From Friedmanniella sp. (GTDB lineage: Bacteria > Actinomycetota > Actinomycetes > Propionibacteriales > Propionibacteriaceae), in the NCBI GenBank assembly GCA_025964935.1, contig JAOPXW010000136.1, positions 1-11,498 of the forward strand: a stretch of DNA of 11,498 nucleotides. Reading direction: 5' to 3'. A program made the position numbers and the translations under genes. The stretch's first letter is position 1. Each line of letters begins with the position of its first letter. Below are positions 1 through 6,752 of this stretch, piece after piece. Under the pieces are notes generated by a model. The model saw nothing but the letters and a program-made list of their open reading frames with translations. It had not been told where the DNA came from and searched no databases.

Positions 1-760
1 ACCAGGCCACGACCTGGCCACGCTTCATCTCGCCCGCGAACACCCGGCACAGCGCGAGGCGGCCGAGGTAGGGGGAGGCGTCGAGGTTGGTGACGTGAGC
101 CTGGAGCACCGCGCCCTCCTCGTACTCCGGCGCGGGGACCGCATCCAAGATGGTGGCGAACAGCGGGCCGAGGTTCTCCGAGTCGGGCATGGCCCCGTTC
201 TCGGGGGCTGTCAGCGAAGCGCGGCCGGCCTTGGCCGAGGCGTAGACGACCGGGAAGTTGAGCACGTCGGTCTCGCCGTCCTCGAGCAGGTCGAGGAACA
301 GCTCGTACGTCTCCTCGACGACCTCGGTGATCCGGGCGTCGGGCCGGTCGACCTTGTTGACGACCACGATGATCGGCAGGTTCTTGGCCAGCGCCTTGCG
401 CAGCACGAACCGGGTCTGGGGGAGCGGACCCTCGGAGGCGTCCACCAGCAGCACGACGCCGTCGACCATCTCGAGGCCGCGCTCGACCTCACCGCCGAAG
501 TCGGCGTGGCCCGGGGTGTCGATGATGTTGATGATGACGTCGGAGCCGTCGGGGGCGTGGTGCAGCACGGCGGTGTTCTTGGCCAGGATCGTGATGCCCT
601 TCTCCCGCTCCAGATCCATCGAGTCCATGACCCGGTTGTTCACGTCCTGGTTCGCGCGGAAGGCGCCGGACTGCCAGAGCATGGCGTCGACGAGAGTGGT
701 CTTGCCGTGGTCGACGTGGGCGACGATCGCGACGTTGCGCAGATCTGAACGGGTGGGCAT
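1..760 (-). CDS. typA: Ribosome-associated translational GTPase TypA/BipA (N-terminal part, cut by window edge)
   Basis: Translation from the ATG at 758-760 gives 253 residues beginning [20 protein letters not shown] and running off the left edge, so the C-terminal part is missing. All G-motifs of a translational GTPase are visible: G1 AHVDHGKTT (res 14-22), G2 KGITI (54-58), G3 DTPGH (81-85), G4 NKVD (135-138) and G5 SAK (175-177). After about residue 215 the start of a domain-II beta-barrel follows ([12 protein letters not shown]...[19 protein letters not shown]). The short G domain and the '[16 protein letters not shown]' segment are typical of TypA/BipA rather than EF-G or LepA. Family knowledge: TypA binds ribosomes and supports growth under stress and ribosome assembly. 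The start is supported by an AGGAAG-type ribosome-binding site (771-776, minus) and by the conserved N-terminus. It is separated from the upstream CHAT gene by 133 bp and probably has its own promoter. Confidence 0.96.
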   Translation of the reverse strand, partial: MPTRSDLRNVAIVAHVDHGKTTLVDAMLWQSGAFRANQDVNNRVMDSMDLEREKGITILAKNTAVLHHAPDGSDVIINIIDTPGHADFGGEVERGLEMVDGVVLLVDASEGPLPQTRFVLRKALAKNLPIIVVVNKVDRPDARITEVVEETYELFLDLLEDGETDVLNFPVVYASAKAGRASLTAPENGAMPDSENLGPLFATILDAVPAPEYEEGAVLQAHVTNLDASPYLGRLALCRVFAGEMKRGQVVAW

Positions 761-825
761 GCGGCGATACTTCCTGTCAACGGATGAGGTCGTTGCACTC
801 GCAGGGGCGACAGGCAACCTTGTTG

Positions 826-831
826 AGTCTA
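826..831 (-). promoter_or_regulatory. Candidate -10 box for typA
   Basis: Read on the minus strand the bases are TAGACT, fitting the actinobacterial TANNNT -10 consensus. The box lies about 65 nt before the typA ATG, implying a leader of roughly 60 nt. No convincing -35 hexamer is visible 16-18 nt upstream, so the call rests on the -10 alone. Confidence 0.4.
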
Positions 832-862
832 CCGACCCAGACCGCTGAGGCCCGAATCGTGA

Positions 863-880
863 CCCAGGGCCCGGCCCGGG
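863..880 (-). terminator. Candidate G+C-rich hairpin after the CHAT gene
   Basis: CCC/GGG and GGGC/GCCC arms with one bulged base form a seven-pair stem around a 3-nt loop, starting 13 nt past the CHAT stop codon in the direction of transcription. There is no T-run, which is common for actinobacterial terminators, but in such G+C-rich DNA chance pairing is also likely. Confidence 0.3.
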
Positions 881-893
881 GAGGCGGGACGAC

Positions 894-3458
894 TCACCAG
901 CCCGCACCGAAGCAGACGAAGGGCAGCGGCCCGTCGGCGGCCTCCATGGTCGCCGCCAGGGCGTACGCCGGGGCCGCTCCCGCGGCCAGCCGGCGGTGGT
1001 AGTCGCCCATCAGCTCCGCGGCCGCCTCGTCGGACACCTTGGTCACCCCGGAGATGACCGTCGAGGTCCCCGAGTGCAGGAACGCCCGCGTCAGCCCGAG
1101 CGACTCGTCCCCGGGCCGTACGGTGCCCTGGCCCAGGTCGCAGGCCGACAGCACCACCTGTGCGGGCGGGCTGACCAGCCGGTCCAGGTCGTAGCCGACC
1201 AGGGACCCGTCCGCGACCCGGATGGAGGAGAACAGCGGGCTGTCGTGCTGGTGCTGGCCGTGGGCGGCCACGTGCACCAGCAGCGCGCCGTCCATGGCGT
1301 GCAGCACCCGCTCGCCGGAGGCGTCCGCCCCGACCAGCACCTCGGCTCCGGCCCAGGTCCCGGTGACCGCCGCGATCTCCGCCTCGGCCCGGCTCAGGCC
1401 CGGGCCGGCGATCCCGACGACCCGGGTCGAGGCCGAGGGGAGCCGGCTGCGCGCCGACAGCCAGGTCCGCGCCGAGGGCGCGACCGTGACCGGCCGACCC
1501 CGCAGGCTCGGCAGCTGGCCCCAGGGCAGCCCGGCCAGCCGGGCCGTCGGCAGCAGCACCAGGGGGCGGTCGCCGAGCCCGAGCGGGGCGAGCAGGGCGG
1601 AGTCCAGGGCGGCCAGCCCGGACCGCAGCGACCGGGCCGCCGAGCCCCGCAGCGGGCCGGGGATCAGGTCCAGCGCCAGCACGTTCAGGTCGGCCAGCAC
1701 GCGACGGGCCTGCTCCTGGGCGAGCGCGACCGGACCCAGCGGCCGGACCCAGCAGCGGTCGCCCTCCCAGACCACGGCGTGCAGCTGGTCGCGGAGCAGG
1801 AACACGGCCACCAGGGTGGCGTCGGACAGCGCGGCGCGCAGGTCGGTCGGCCGGGTCGGGGAGGCGACCTGCCGGAGCCCCTGCAGGGTCCACGAGCGCG
1901 CGCGGATCTCCCGCTCCAGCTGCCGGCGTCCGGCCCGGAGCTCGGGATCGGGACGCTCCGCGTCCCGGATCTGGGTGTCGGTCCAGCGCAGCTGCGTGAG
2001 CAGGTCCGCGGTCACCTGGTCGGGGGGCGGCTGCACCTCCGGGACCCGCGCGATCACGTTGCGACCGCGTTCGAGCCAGTCCAGGACGGCGTGCGGCCGG
2101 TTGCGGCGGAGCTCCTCGGTGATCGCCATCTCGGCCAGGGCCACCCCGTGCGCCGCACTCGCGGTCTGCAGGTCGAGGCTGCCGAAACGCGACTGGTACT
2201 CCGCCAGCTCCCGCAGCCCGGCCCGGGCCTGGCGGGTGCCCTCGCGGTGCCGTCCGGACAGGAAGGACTCCTGGGCCCGGACCTGACGCAGGTAGAGGCG
2301 GACACTGATCGGCTCGCCGCGGCGGGCAGTCAGCCCGGCACTGGACCGAGGCTCCGCCGAGGTCAGGGACGCCGCCACCGCGATCAGGTGCGCGGTCCGG
2401 GCCTGGTCGGGCAGGTGGTGGGCGCTCAGGGTCGCCGCCAGCTCCTCCGCCCGCCGTACGAGGTCGCCCGGCCCGTCCCCGGACAGGTCGTCGGCCCGCA
2501 GCAGGGCGAAGTCGGCCAGGGCCTGGGCACGCCGGTTGCCCCGCTCGGCGCTGCGCCGGCTGGCCGACCCGGCGAGCTCCCGGGCCCGCTCGGGGTGGTT
2601 GGTCAGCAGGGCCAGCTCGGCCCGCTCCAGCTCGGCCTCGGCCAGCAGCTGGGTCAGGTCGGTGCGGGCGAGGGCCTCGCAGGCCTGCAGCAGGGCCGCC
2701 TCGGCCGCGTCGAACAGGCAGGCGCTGACCAGCACCTTGGCCCGGTCCAGCGCGACCACGCCCGTGGCGTAGTCCGACGTCGCGCCGCCGGGGACCGGCA
2801 TGGTGGCCAGGGCGCGGGGCAGGTCCCCGCCCAGGTACTCCATGAAGCCGAGGTTGTGGGTGGCCTCGAAGACCAGACCCTCCAGCCCGGCCTCCTGCGC
2901 GGCGGTCCGCGCCGTGAGGAAGTCGAGCCGGGCCTGGCGCACGTGCCCCATCAGGTGGTGGGCGTCACCGCGGTTGAGCAGCACCTTGACCCGCTCGACC
3001 GGGGCCGCGAGGTCGAGCTGGTTGACGGCGCGGTCCAGATGGAACAGGGCGGACTCCGGCCGGCCGGCGCGCAGCAGCAGCACCCCGCGCTGGCACTCGA
3101 CCAGCACGTCGAGGTCGTACGCCTCGGCCAGCAGCGCCACCCGCTCGGCCTCGGCCAGCTGGGCCATGCCGTGCTCGAGGTCGCCGAGCTCGAAGGCGGG
3201 CAGGGCCGAGCTGAGCAGCACCCGCGCCTCGAGCCGACCCTGCTCGTGCGCCGGCGCCCCCGGGTCGAGGGCCGGGGCGGAGCGCAGCGTCCGGAGGGCC
3301 CGGGCGAAGCAGTCCGCGGCGTCGGCCAGGTGGCCGACGTCGCCCGCATCGATTCCCTGCTGGTGCAGGCTACGGGCGACCTGGACCGGGCTCGCCGAAG
3401 GTGGGGGAGGCAGCGACCCACGTCGCCGAACGGGTGACTCTGTCGTGATGTGTCTCAT
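894..3458 (-). CDS. TPR-repeat protein with C-terminal CHAT (caspase-like) protease domain
   Basis: The protein has 854 residues if started at the ATG (3456-3458). An in-frame TTG at 3483-3485, preceded by GGAAGG, would add nine Trp-rich residues and is less likely. Residues about 20-400 are helix-turn-helix TPR-like repeats rich in Ala/Leu, for example [20 protein letters not shown] and further A/L-rich helical pairs. Residues about 531-854 form a CHAT domain: [20 protein letters not shown], then the catalytic His in [11 protein letters not shown] (His733, codon 1260-1262) and the catalytic Cys in [11 protein letters not shown] (Cys773, codon 1140-1142), and a final FVCFGAGW strand. No signal peptide or membrane helix is seen, so it should act in the cytosol. 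CHAT domains are caspase/separase-type cysteine endopeptidases; TPRs usually bind partners or sense activators. It is the second gene after the S8 protease (95-bp gap), so the two are probably co-transcribed. Target and trigger are unknown. Confidence 0.93.
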   Translation of the reverse strand: MRHITTESPVRRRGSLPPPPSASPVQVARSLHQQGIDAGDVGHLADAADCFARALRTLRSAPALDPGAPAHEQGRLEARVLLSSALPAFELGDLEHGMAQLAEAERVALLAEAYDLDVLVECQRGVLLLRAGRPESALFHLDRAVNQLDLAAPVERVKVLLNRGDAHHLMGHVRQARLDFLTARTAAQEAGLEGLVFEATHNLGFMEYLGGDLPRALATMPVPGGATSDYATGVVALDRAKVLVSACLFDAAEAALLQACEALARTDLTQLLAEAELERAELALLTNHPERARELAGSASRRSAERGNRRAQALADFALLRADDLSGDGPGDLVRRAEELAATLSAHHLPDQARTAHLIAVAASLTSAEPRSSAGLTARRGEPISVRLYLRQVRAQESFLSGRHREGTRQARAGLRELAEYQSRFGSLDLQTASAAHGVALAEMAITEELRRNRPHAVLDWLERGRNVIARVPEVQPPPDQVTADLLTQLRWTDTQIRDAERPDPELRAGRRQLEREIRARSWTLQGLRQVASPTRPTDLRAALSDATLVAVFLLRDQLHAVVWEGDRCWVRPLGPVALAQEQARRVLADLNVLALDLIPGPLRGSAARSLRSGLAALDSALLAPLGLGDRPLVLLPTARLAGLPWGQLPSLRGRPVTVAPSARTWLSARSRLPSASTRVVGIAGPGLSRAEAEIAAVTGTWAGAEVLVGADASGERVLHAMDGALLVHVAAHGQHQHDSPLFSSIRVADGSLVGYDLDRLVSPPAQVVLSACDLGQGTVRPGDESLGLTRAFLHSGTSTVISGVTKVSDEAAAELMGDYHRRLAAGAAPAYALAATMEAADGPLPFVCFGAGW

Positions 3459-3553
3459 GGTCCAACCCCAGCTCCACCAGGTCAACCACCTTCCGAACGA
3501 TCGGGCTGCTGGGCCGGCGGCCGCGTCTGCTGGAGATGGGGTTCAGCGCGGTC

Positions 3554-5278
3554 TCAGAGGGGGAACCGCAGCCGTCGCAGGGCGCGCCGGCTGCGGGTGC
3601 TGCAGCTGGCGGGGTCGACCACGTCCAGGTCGGGGAGGGTCGCCAGCTCGCGGGCGATCTCCCCGGCGAGCACGGGGGTCGCGAACGACGTTCCGCTCCA
3701 GGTCCCGAACCCGTTGAAGCTGTCCGGGTCGACCAGGGACCGCCAGCCCGGGTTGACCCGGCCCGGCCCCTGCGGGGCCCCCACCTGGATGCCGGCGGTC
3801 GCGCCGGCGTTGACCTCGGGGACGGTGCTGATCAGCACCGCTCCGGGGCAGTGGCAGGAGACCCAGTCGCCGCCGTTGCTGAACAGGGCCACGCTCCCGT
3901 CGGGGTTCAGGGCGCCGACGCTGAGCAGCGGGGGCCAGTCGGCGGAGCCGTCCGCCGCGGCCCGGGAGACCGCACTCGGCCACAGGTCGGGCTGGTGGCG
4001 GCCGCCGAGCAGGGTGCTGAACGCCGCCGGGTAGAAGTGCCGGTCGGTGGAGTCGTTGCCGGCCGCCGCGACCACGGTCGTGCCCAGGCTGCGGAGGGTG
4101 TCGATGCGCTCCAGCAGGGGGGTGTCGTCCAGCAGGTCGGCGGGCAGCTCGTGGTAGTACCCCAGGGACAGCGAGACCACGTCGACCAGGTCGCCGGGGC
4201 GTCCCCCCTCGGCCTGGGCCGCGGCCTGCCGGTCGGCCAGGAAGTCCAGGCAGGCCAGCAGGTGGGCCTCCTCGATGATCCCGTCCGGCCCCAGCACCTT
4301 GACCGAGAGGATGTCGGCGTCGGGGCAGCTCTGCCGGATCAGCCCGGCGATGAAGGTCCCGTGGCCGAAGAAGGGGTCCATCATGCCCTCGAGCTGGTCG
4401 ACCAGGTTGGGGTCGACCTCCTTGCCCTCGTCGGGGTCGTCGGCGGTCGGCGGACGCACCTGGTGGGTGTGGCGGTCGAAGACCAGCCGCTGGACGCCCT
4501 CGTCGAGCCACTCGTGGTCGGCGACCCCGGTGTCGAGGATCGCGACGACGGGCCGCCGGCCGGCCCGCTCGGTGCGGGCGGGCGGGTCGCCCAGCCAGGT
4601 GACCGGTCCCCGGCCGCCCCACCCGGGCACGCTGTACTCGGCGACGCCCGAGCTGACCCCGTGGTTGAACGTCACCCCGTGGTTGAAGGTGACCCCGTGG
4701 TTGAACGTCGTCCCCTGCGGCGTCCCGGCCAGCAGGTGGTTCAGGTGCAGGGTGAAGCCGGTGGTCGCCGGGTGGTCCCGCAGCTGCTGCAGGACCGACC
4801 ACGCGTCCGGCGGGGCGGTGGGGCTGTCGTCGAGCGAGCGGATCTTGACCCGCACGGCGGACGCGGGGCCCGTCGGCCGCGCCTCGCCGGCCGTACGGCT
4901 CCGGGCCGCGTTGACGTCGCGCTGCCGCGGCGTCAGCTCCAGGCCGAGCCCCCGGCTCGTCTCGAGCAGCTCGGTGGGGAGGCCGCCCTCGTCGTCCAGG
5001 TCGGCGGCCCCGAGCAGGAACTGGTCGGCGACGTACGCGGTGGGGAGGAACTGGATGGCCCGGCCGGCGTCGGTGGTCCCCAGCCGCTGGTTGACCGCCT
5101 CGCGCCGGACCCGGGACGGCTGGGCGGCCGTGGCGGGGTCGAGGACGCGGCCGTAGTGCGCCCGGAGCACCCCGTCCTCCAGGGTGGGCGGGGACTCCGC
5201 GAACGGGCCGGCGCCGCTGCGGGGCGGCTCGTCGGGGGACAGGACGGGGAAGACGCGGTTCCGACGGGACTTCGACAT
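3554..5278 (-). CDS. Intracellular subtilisin-like (S8) serine protease with TFNHGV repeats
   Basis: The protein has 574 residues and starts at the ATG at 5276-5278 with an AGGTG ribosome-binding site five bases upstream. The full subtilase machinery is present: Asp249 in VVAILDTGVADH, His306 in FFGHGTFIAGLI, oxyanion Asn408 in VVAAAGNDS and Ser531 in GTWSGTSFATPVLAGE, so it should be active. The N-terminus (MSKSRRNRVFPVLSPDEPPR) is basic then Pro-rich, with no signal peptide and no transmembrane helix, unlike most secreted subtilases. Residues 1-185 form an unrecognised domain; 141-182 (AVRVKIRSL ... FTLHLNHLL) could be a propeptide-like inhibitory fold (inference). Residues 191-208 are three perfect copies of TFNHGV joined to the catalytic domain. 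A Cys-His-Cys motif (SCHCPG, 474-479) sits in the catalytic part. It leads a two-gene operon with the TPR-CHAT protease and is divergent from a GTPase gene. Substrate unknown. Confidence 0.94.
   Translation of the reverse strand: MSKSRRNRVFPVLSPDEPPRSGAGPFAESPPTLEDGVLRAHYGRVLDPATAAQPSRVRREAVNQRLGTTDAGRAIQFLPTAYVADQFLLGAADLDDEGGLPTELLETSRGLGLELTPRQRDVNAARSRTAGEARPTGPASAVRVKIRSLDDSPTAPPDAWSVLQQLRDHPATTGFTLHLNHLLAGTPQGTTFNHGVTFNHGVTFNHGVSSGVAEYSVPGWGGRGPVTWLGDPPARTERAGRRPVVAILDTGVADHEWLDEGVQRLVFDRHTHQVRPPTADDPDEGKEVDPNLVDQLEGMMDPFFGHGTFIAGLIRQSCPDADILSVKVLGPDGIIEEAHLLACLDFLADRQAAAQAEGGRPGDLVDVVSLSLGYYHELPADLLDDTPLLERIDTLRSLGTTVVAAAGNDSTDRHFYPAAFSTLLGGRHQPDLWPSAVSRAAADGSADWPPLLSVGALNPDGSVALFSNGGDWVSCHCPGAVLISTVPEVNAGATAGIQVGAPQGPGRVNPGWRSLVDPDSFNGFGTWSGTSFATPVLAGEIARELATLPDLDVVDPASCSTRSRRALRRLRFPL
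4655..4708 (-). repeat. Three tandem 18-bp units encoding TFNHGV x3
   Basis: Three consecutive 18-bp units inside the S8 protease gene encode perfect copies of Thr-Phe-Asn-His-Gly-Val (residues 191-208). The DNA units differ at a few third-codon positions while the peptide is unchanged, so the amino-acid sequence looks selected rather than being a fresh slippage product. Confidence 0.95.
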
Positions 5279-5298
5279 GGGGGCACCTGACGGGTCGG

Positions 5299-5314
5299 GC
5301 ACGGCGCACCGTGC
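5299..5314. repeat. Perfect 6-bp inverted repeat in the S8 protease leader
   Basis: GCACGG and CCGTGC flank a CGCA loop, about 20 nt before the S8 protease start codon. It could be an operator half-site pair or a leader hairpin near the ribosome-binding site. With such a short arm it may also be chance. Confidence 0.35.
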
Positions 5315-5397
5315 GGGGACGTAGGCAGACAGCGTCCGCTGGTTCCCACCCCAGGAGCGCCCGGACGCACCTGTGATACCTGCGGCGAGTCTGCTCA

Positions 5398-5426
5398 AAC
5401 CTAGGACCCGGGCCGCTCGCCGTCCA
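5398..5426 (-). promoter_or_regulatory. Candidate promoter of the S8-CHAT operon
   Basis: On the minus strand a TGGACG -35-like hexamer (5421-5426) is followed after 17 bases by TAGGTT (5398-5403), a TANNNT -10. The predicted start near 5391 gives a leader of about 110 nt. The match to TTGACA is four of six. The rest of the 280-bp divergent gap (5279-5558) holds the GTPase promoter and hairpins but no gene. Confidence 0.4.
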
Positions 5427-5482
5427 TGGTCGCCCCGGGCGGAACGCCGGGCTCGGCGCCCCGGTCCGTCCCGGTCCCCCCG

Positions 5483-5488
5483 TAGGCT
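5483..5488 (+). promoter_or_regulatory. Candidate -10 box of the GTPase gene
   Basis: TAGGCT matches TANNNT and is the same hexamer found before the phosphoglycerate mutase and PPOX genes. Transcription would begin about 5495, just before the first of two leader hairpins, giving a leader of about 65 nt. No clear -35 is visible. Confidence 0.4.
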
Positions 5489-5497
5489 GGCCCGGAG

Positions 5498-5543
5498 TCG
5501 GCCCGCACCGCGCGGGTCGGACCGACCGCCGCCCCCGCGGCGG
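5498..5543 (+). promoter_or_regulatory. Two consecutive hairpins in the GTPase 5' leader
   Basis: Hairpin 1 (5498-5506 with 5512-5520) has nine pairs, two of them G-U, and a 5-nt loop. Hairpin 2 (5526-5532 with 5537-5543) is a perfect 7-bp CCGCCGC/GCGGCGG stem with a CCCC loop, ending three bases before the GAGAGGGG ribosome-binding site (5546-5553). They could influence mRNA stability or ribosome access; no known riboswitch class is recognised. Confidence 0.4.
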
Positions 5544-5558
5544 GCGAGAGGGGTGGGC

Positions 5559-6698
5559 ATGGCGGGTGGCACGGACTGGTTCAAGGAGTCCTTCCGGGGT
5601 GAGTACGACCGGGCGAACGCCGCGGTCGGACGGTTCAACCTGGCCCTGTTCGGCAAGACCGGGGTCGGCAAGTCCACCCTGGTGAACGCGATCTTCGGCG
5701 AGGAGGTCGCCCGAACGGGGATCGGCGCCCCCGTCACGAAGGGCAGCCACCTGTACCTCGACAAGATCGGGTTCCTCGGCCTGGTGGACACCCAGGGTCT
5801 GGAAGTCGGCAAGGACAACAAGGAGATCCTCTCCGAGCTCGACAAGGCCATGCGGGAGATGCGGAGGCTGCCGCTGTCGGAGCAGCTGCACGTGGCCTGG
5901 TACTGCGTCCGGGGCATGGACCGGCGGTTCGAGGACTCCGAGGCCGCCTTCATCCGGCGGCTGGTCGAGATCGGACTGCCCGTGGTGCTCGTGCTGACCC
6001 AGGTGCCGGTGCGCGACGGCGAGTACCACCCGGACGCGGTCGAGCTGGCCCGGATCATCGAGACCCAGCGGCTGCCGCTCGCCGGCGGCCGCCCCTTCCT
6101 CACCAACGCGCGCGAGGACCCGTTCTCCGGCGCCGAGGCGCACGGTCTGCAGGACGTCCTCGATGCCACCTTTCGCGTTGCGCCCGAGGGCGTCCAGGCA
6201 GCCCTCGTCGCGGCCCAGAAGATCGACCATGATCGAAAGGCTCAGGAGGCCCAGAGGCTGATCGCCACCGCGGCCGCGAGCGCCGGAGCGGCGGCGGCGA
6301 GCCCGATCCCCTTCTCCGACGCCGCCATGCTGGTGCCCATCCAGCTCGGCATGATGGCCAAGATCGCCCAGATCTACTCCGTCACCTTCGACCGGGCCGC
6401 GCTGATGGCCATCGCCTCCACCACGGCGGCGACCACCGCCGGCCGGGCCACCTTCACCGGGCTGCTCAAGATGGTGCCCGGCGCCGGCACCCTCGCGGGC
6501 GGGCTGGTCGGGGCCGGGGTCGCGAGCACCTTCACGTACGCGATGGGCCAGGCCTGGGTGGTGGTCTGCCAGCGGGCGGCCACCGGCAGCTTCGGCGGCC
6601 TGGGCCGAGCCCTGGACAGCGACGCCGTCAAGGAGGCCTTCACCGAGGAGTTCAAGCGCCGGCTGCACATCCGCCGGGGCGACCGACAGTCGGTCTGA
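5559..6698 (+). CDS. P-loop GTPase with C-terminal DUF697 (YcjF-like) domain
   Basis: The protein has 379 residues; the ATG at 5559 follows GAGAGGGG at five bases spacing, with an in-frame GTG at 5553 less likely. The G domain covers residues about 25-215: Walker A GKTGVGKS (32-39), a conserved Thr in GAPVTKGSH for switch I (Thr60), G3 VDTQG (76-80), and LTQVP (146-150) where NKxD would normally be. Residues about 250-340 match the DUF697 pattern: SPIPFSDAAMLVPIQLGMM, IAQIYSV, then a Gly-rich hydrophobic stretch KMVPGAGTLAGGLVGAGVAS and TYAMGQAW. Such C-terminal regions are thought to associate with membrane. Between them lies an Ala-rich helical stretch (about 212-247). It is divergent from the S8-CHAT protease operon with only 280 bp between them, so a shared regulatory region is possible, but a functional link is not shown. 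The role of the family is poorly known. Confidence 0.88.
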   Translation: MAGGTDWFKESFRGEYDRANAAVGRFNLALFGKTGVGKSTLVNAIFGEEVARTGIGAPVTKGSHLYLDKIGFLGLVDTQGLEVGKDNKEILSELDKAMREMRRLPLSEQLHVAWYCVRGMDRRFEDSEAAFIRRLVEIGLPVVLVLTQVPVRDGEYHPDAVELARIIETQRLPLAGGRPFLTNAREDPFSGAEAHGLQDVLDATFRVAPEGVQAALVAAQKIDHDRKAQEAQRLIATAAASAGAAAASPIPFSDAAMLVPIQLGMMAKIAQIYSVTFDRAALMAIASTTAATTAGRATFTGLLKMVPGAGTLAGGLVGAGVASTFTYAMGQAWVVVCQRAATGSFGGLGRALDSDAVKEAFTEEFKRRLHIRRGDRQSV

Positions 6699-6716
6699 CC
6701 GGGGAGGGGACCTGGG

Positions 6717-6745
6717 CTGACAGCGACGTCGGTGTCCCCTAGGGT
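6717..6745 (+). promoter_or_regulatory. Promoter for a leaderless amylosucrase mRNA
   Basis: CTGACA (6717-6722, five of six to TTGACA), a 17-bp spacer, then TAGGGT (6740-6745, TANNNT). Seven bases later is the GTG at 6753, exactly where transcription should begin. No ribosome-binding site is needed or seen. This also argues against the earlier GTG at 6732, which would lie inside the promoter. Confidence 0.65.
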
Positions 6746-6752
6746 CAGCGAC

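Noticed and set aside
775..780. TTGACA on the minus strand just before typA, resembling a -35 box
   Set aside because: A -10 at 17 bp would fall inside the typA coding sequence and no TANNNT is there; TAGACT at 826-831 fits better.
996..3437. 813-codon open frame on the plus strand opposite the CHAT gene
   Set aside because: Its composition (Gly, Arg, Gln, Pro, Val) is that of a shadow frame, while the opposite strand has CHAT catalytic motifs.
3459..3485. Upstream TTG start for the CHAT protein (nine extra residues)
   Set aside because: It would add a Trp-rich segment not expected in the family; the ATG at 3456-3458 begins a more ordinary N-terminus, though GGAAGG before the TTG keeps this open.
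6732..6752. Earlier GTG start for amylosucrase
   Set aside because: It lies within the spacer of the predicted promoter and has no ribosome-binding site.
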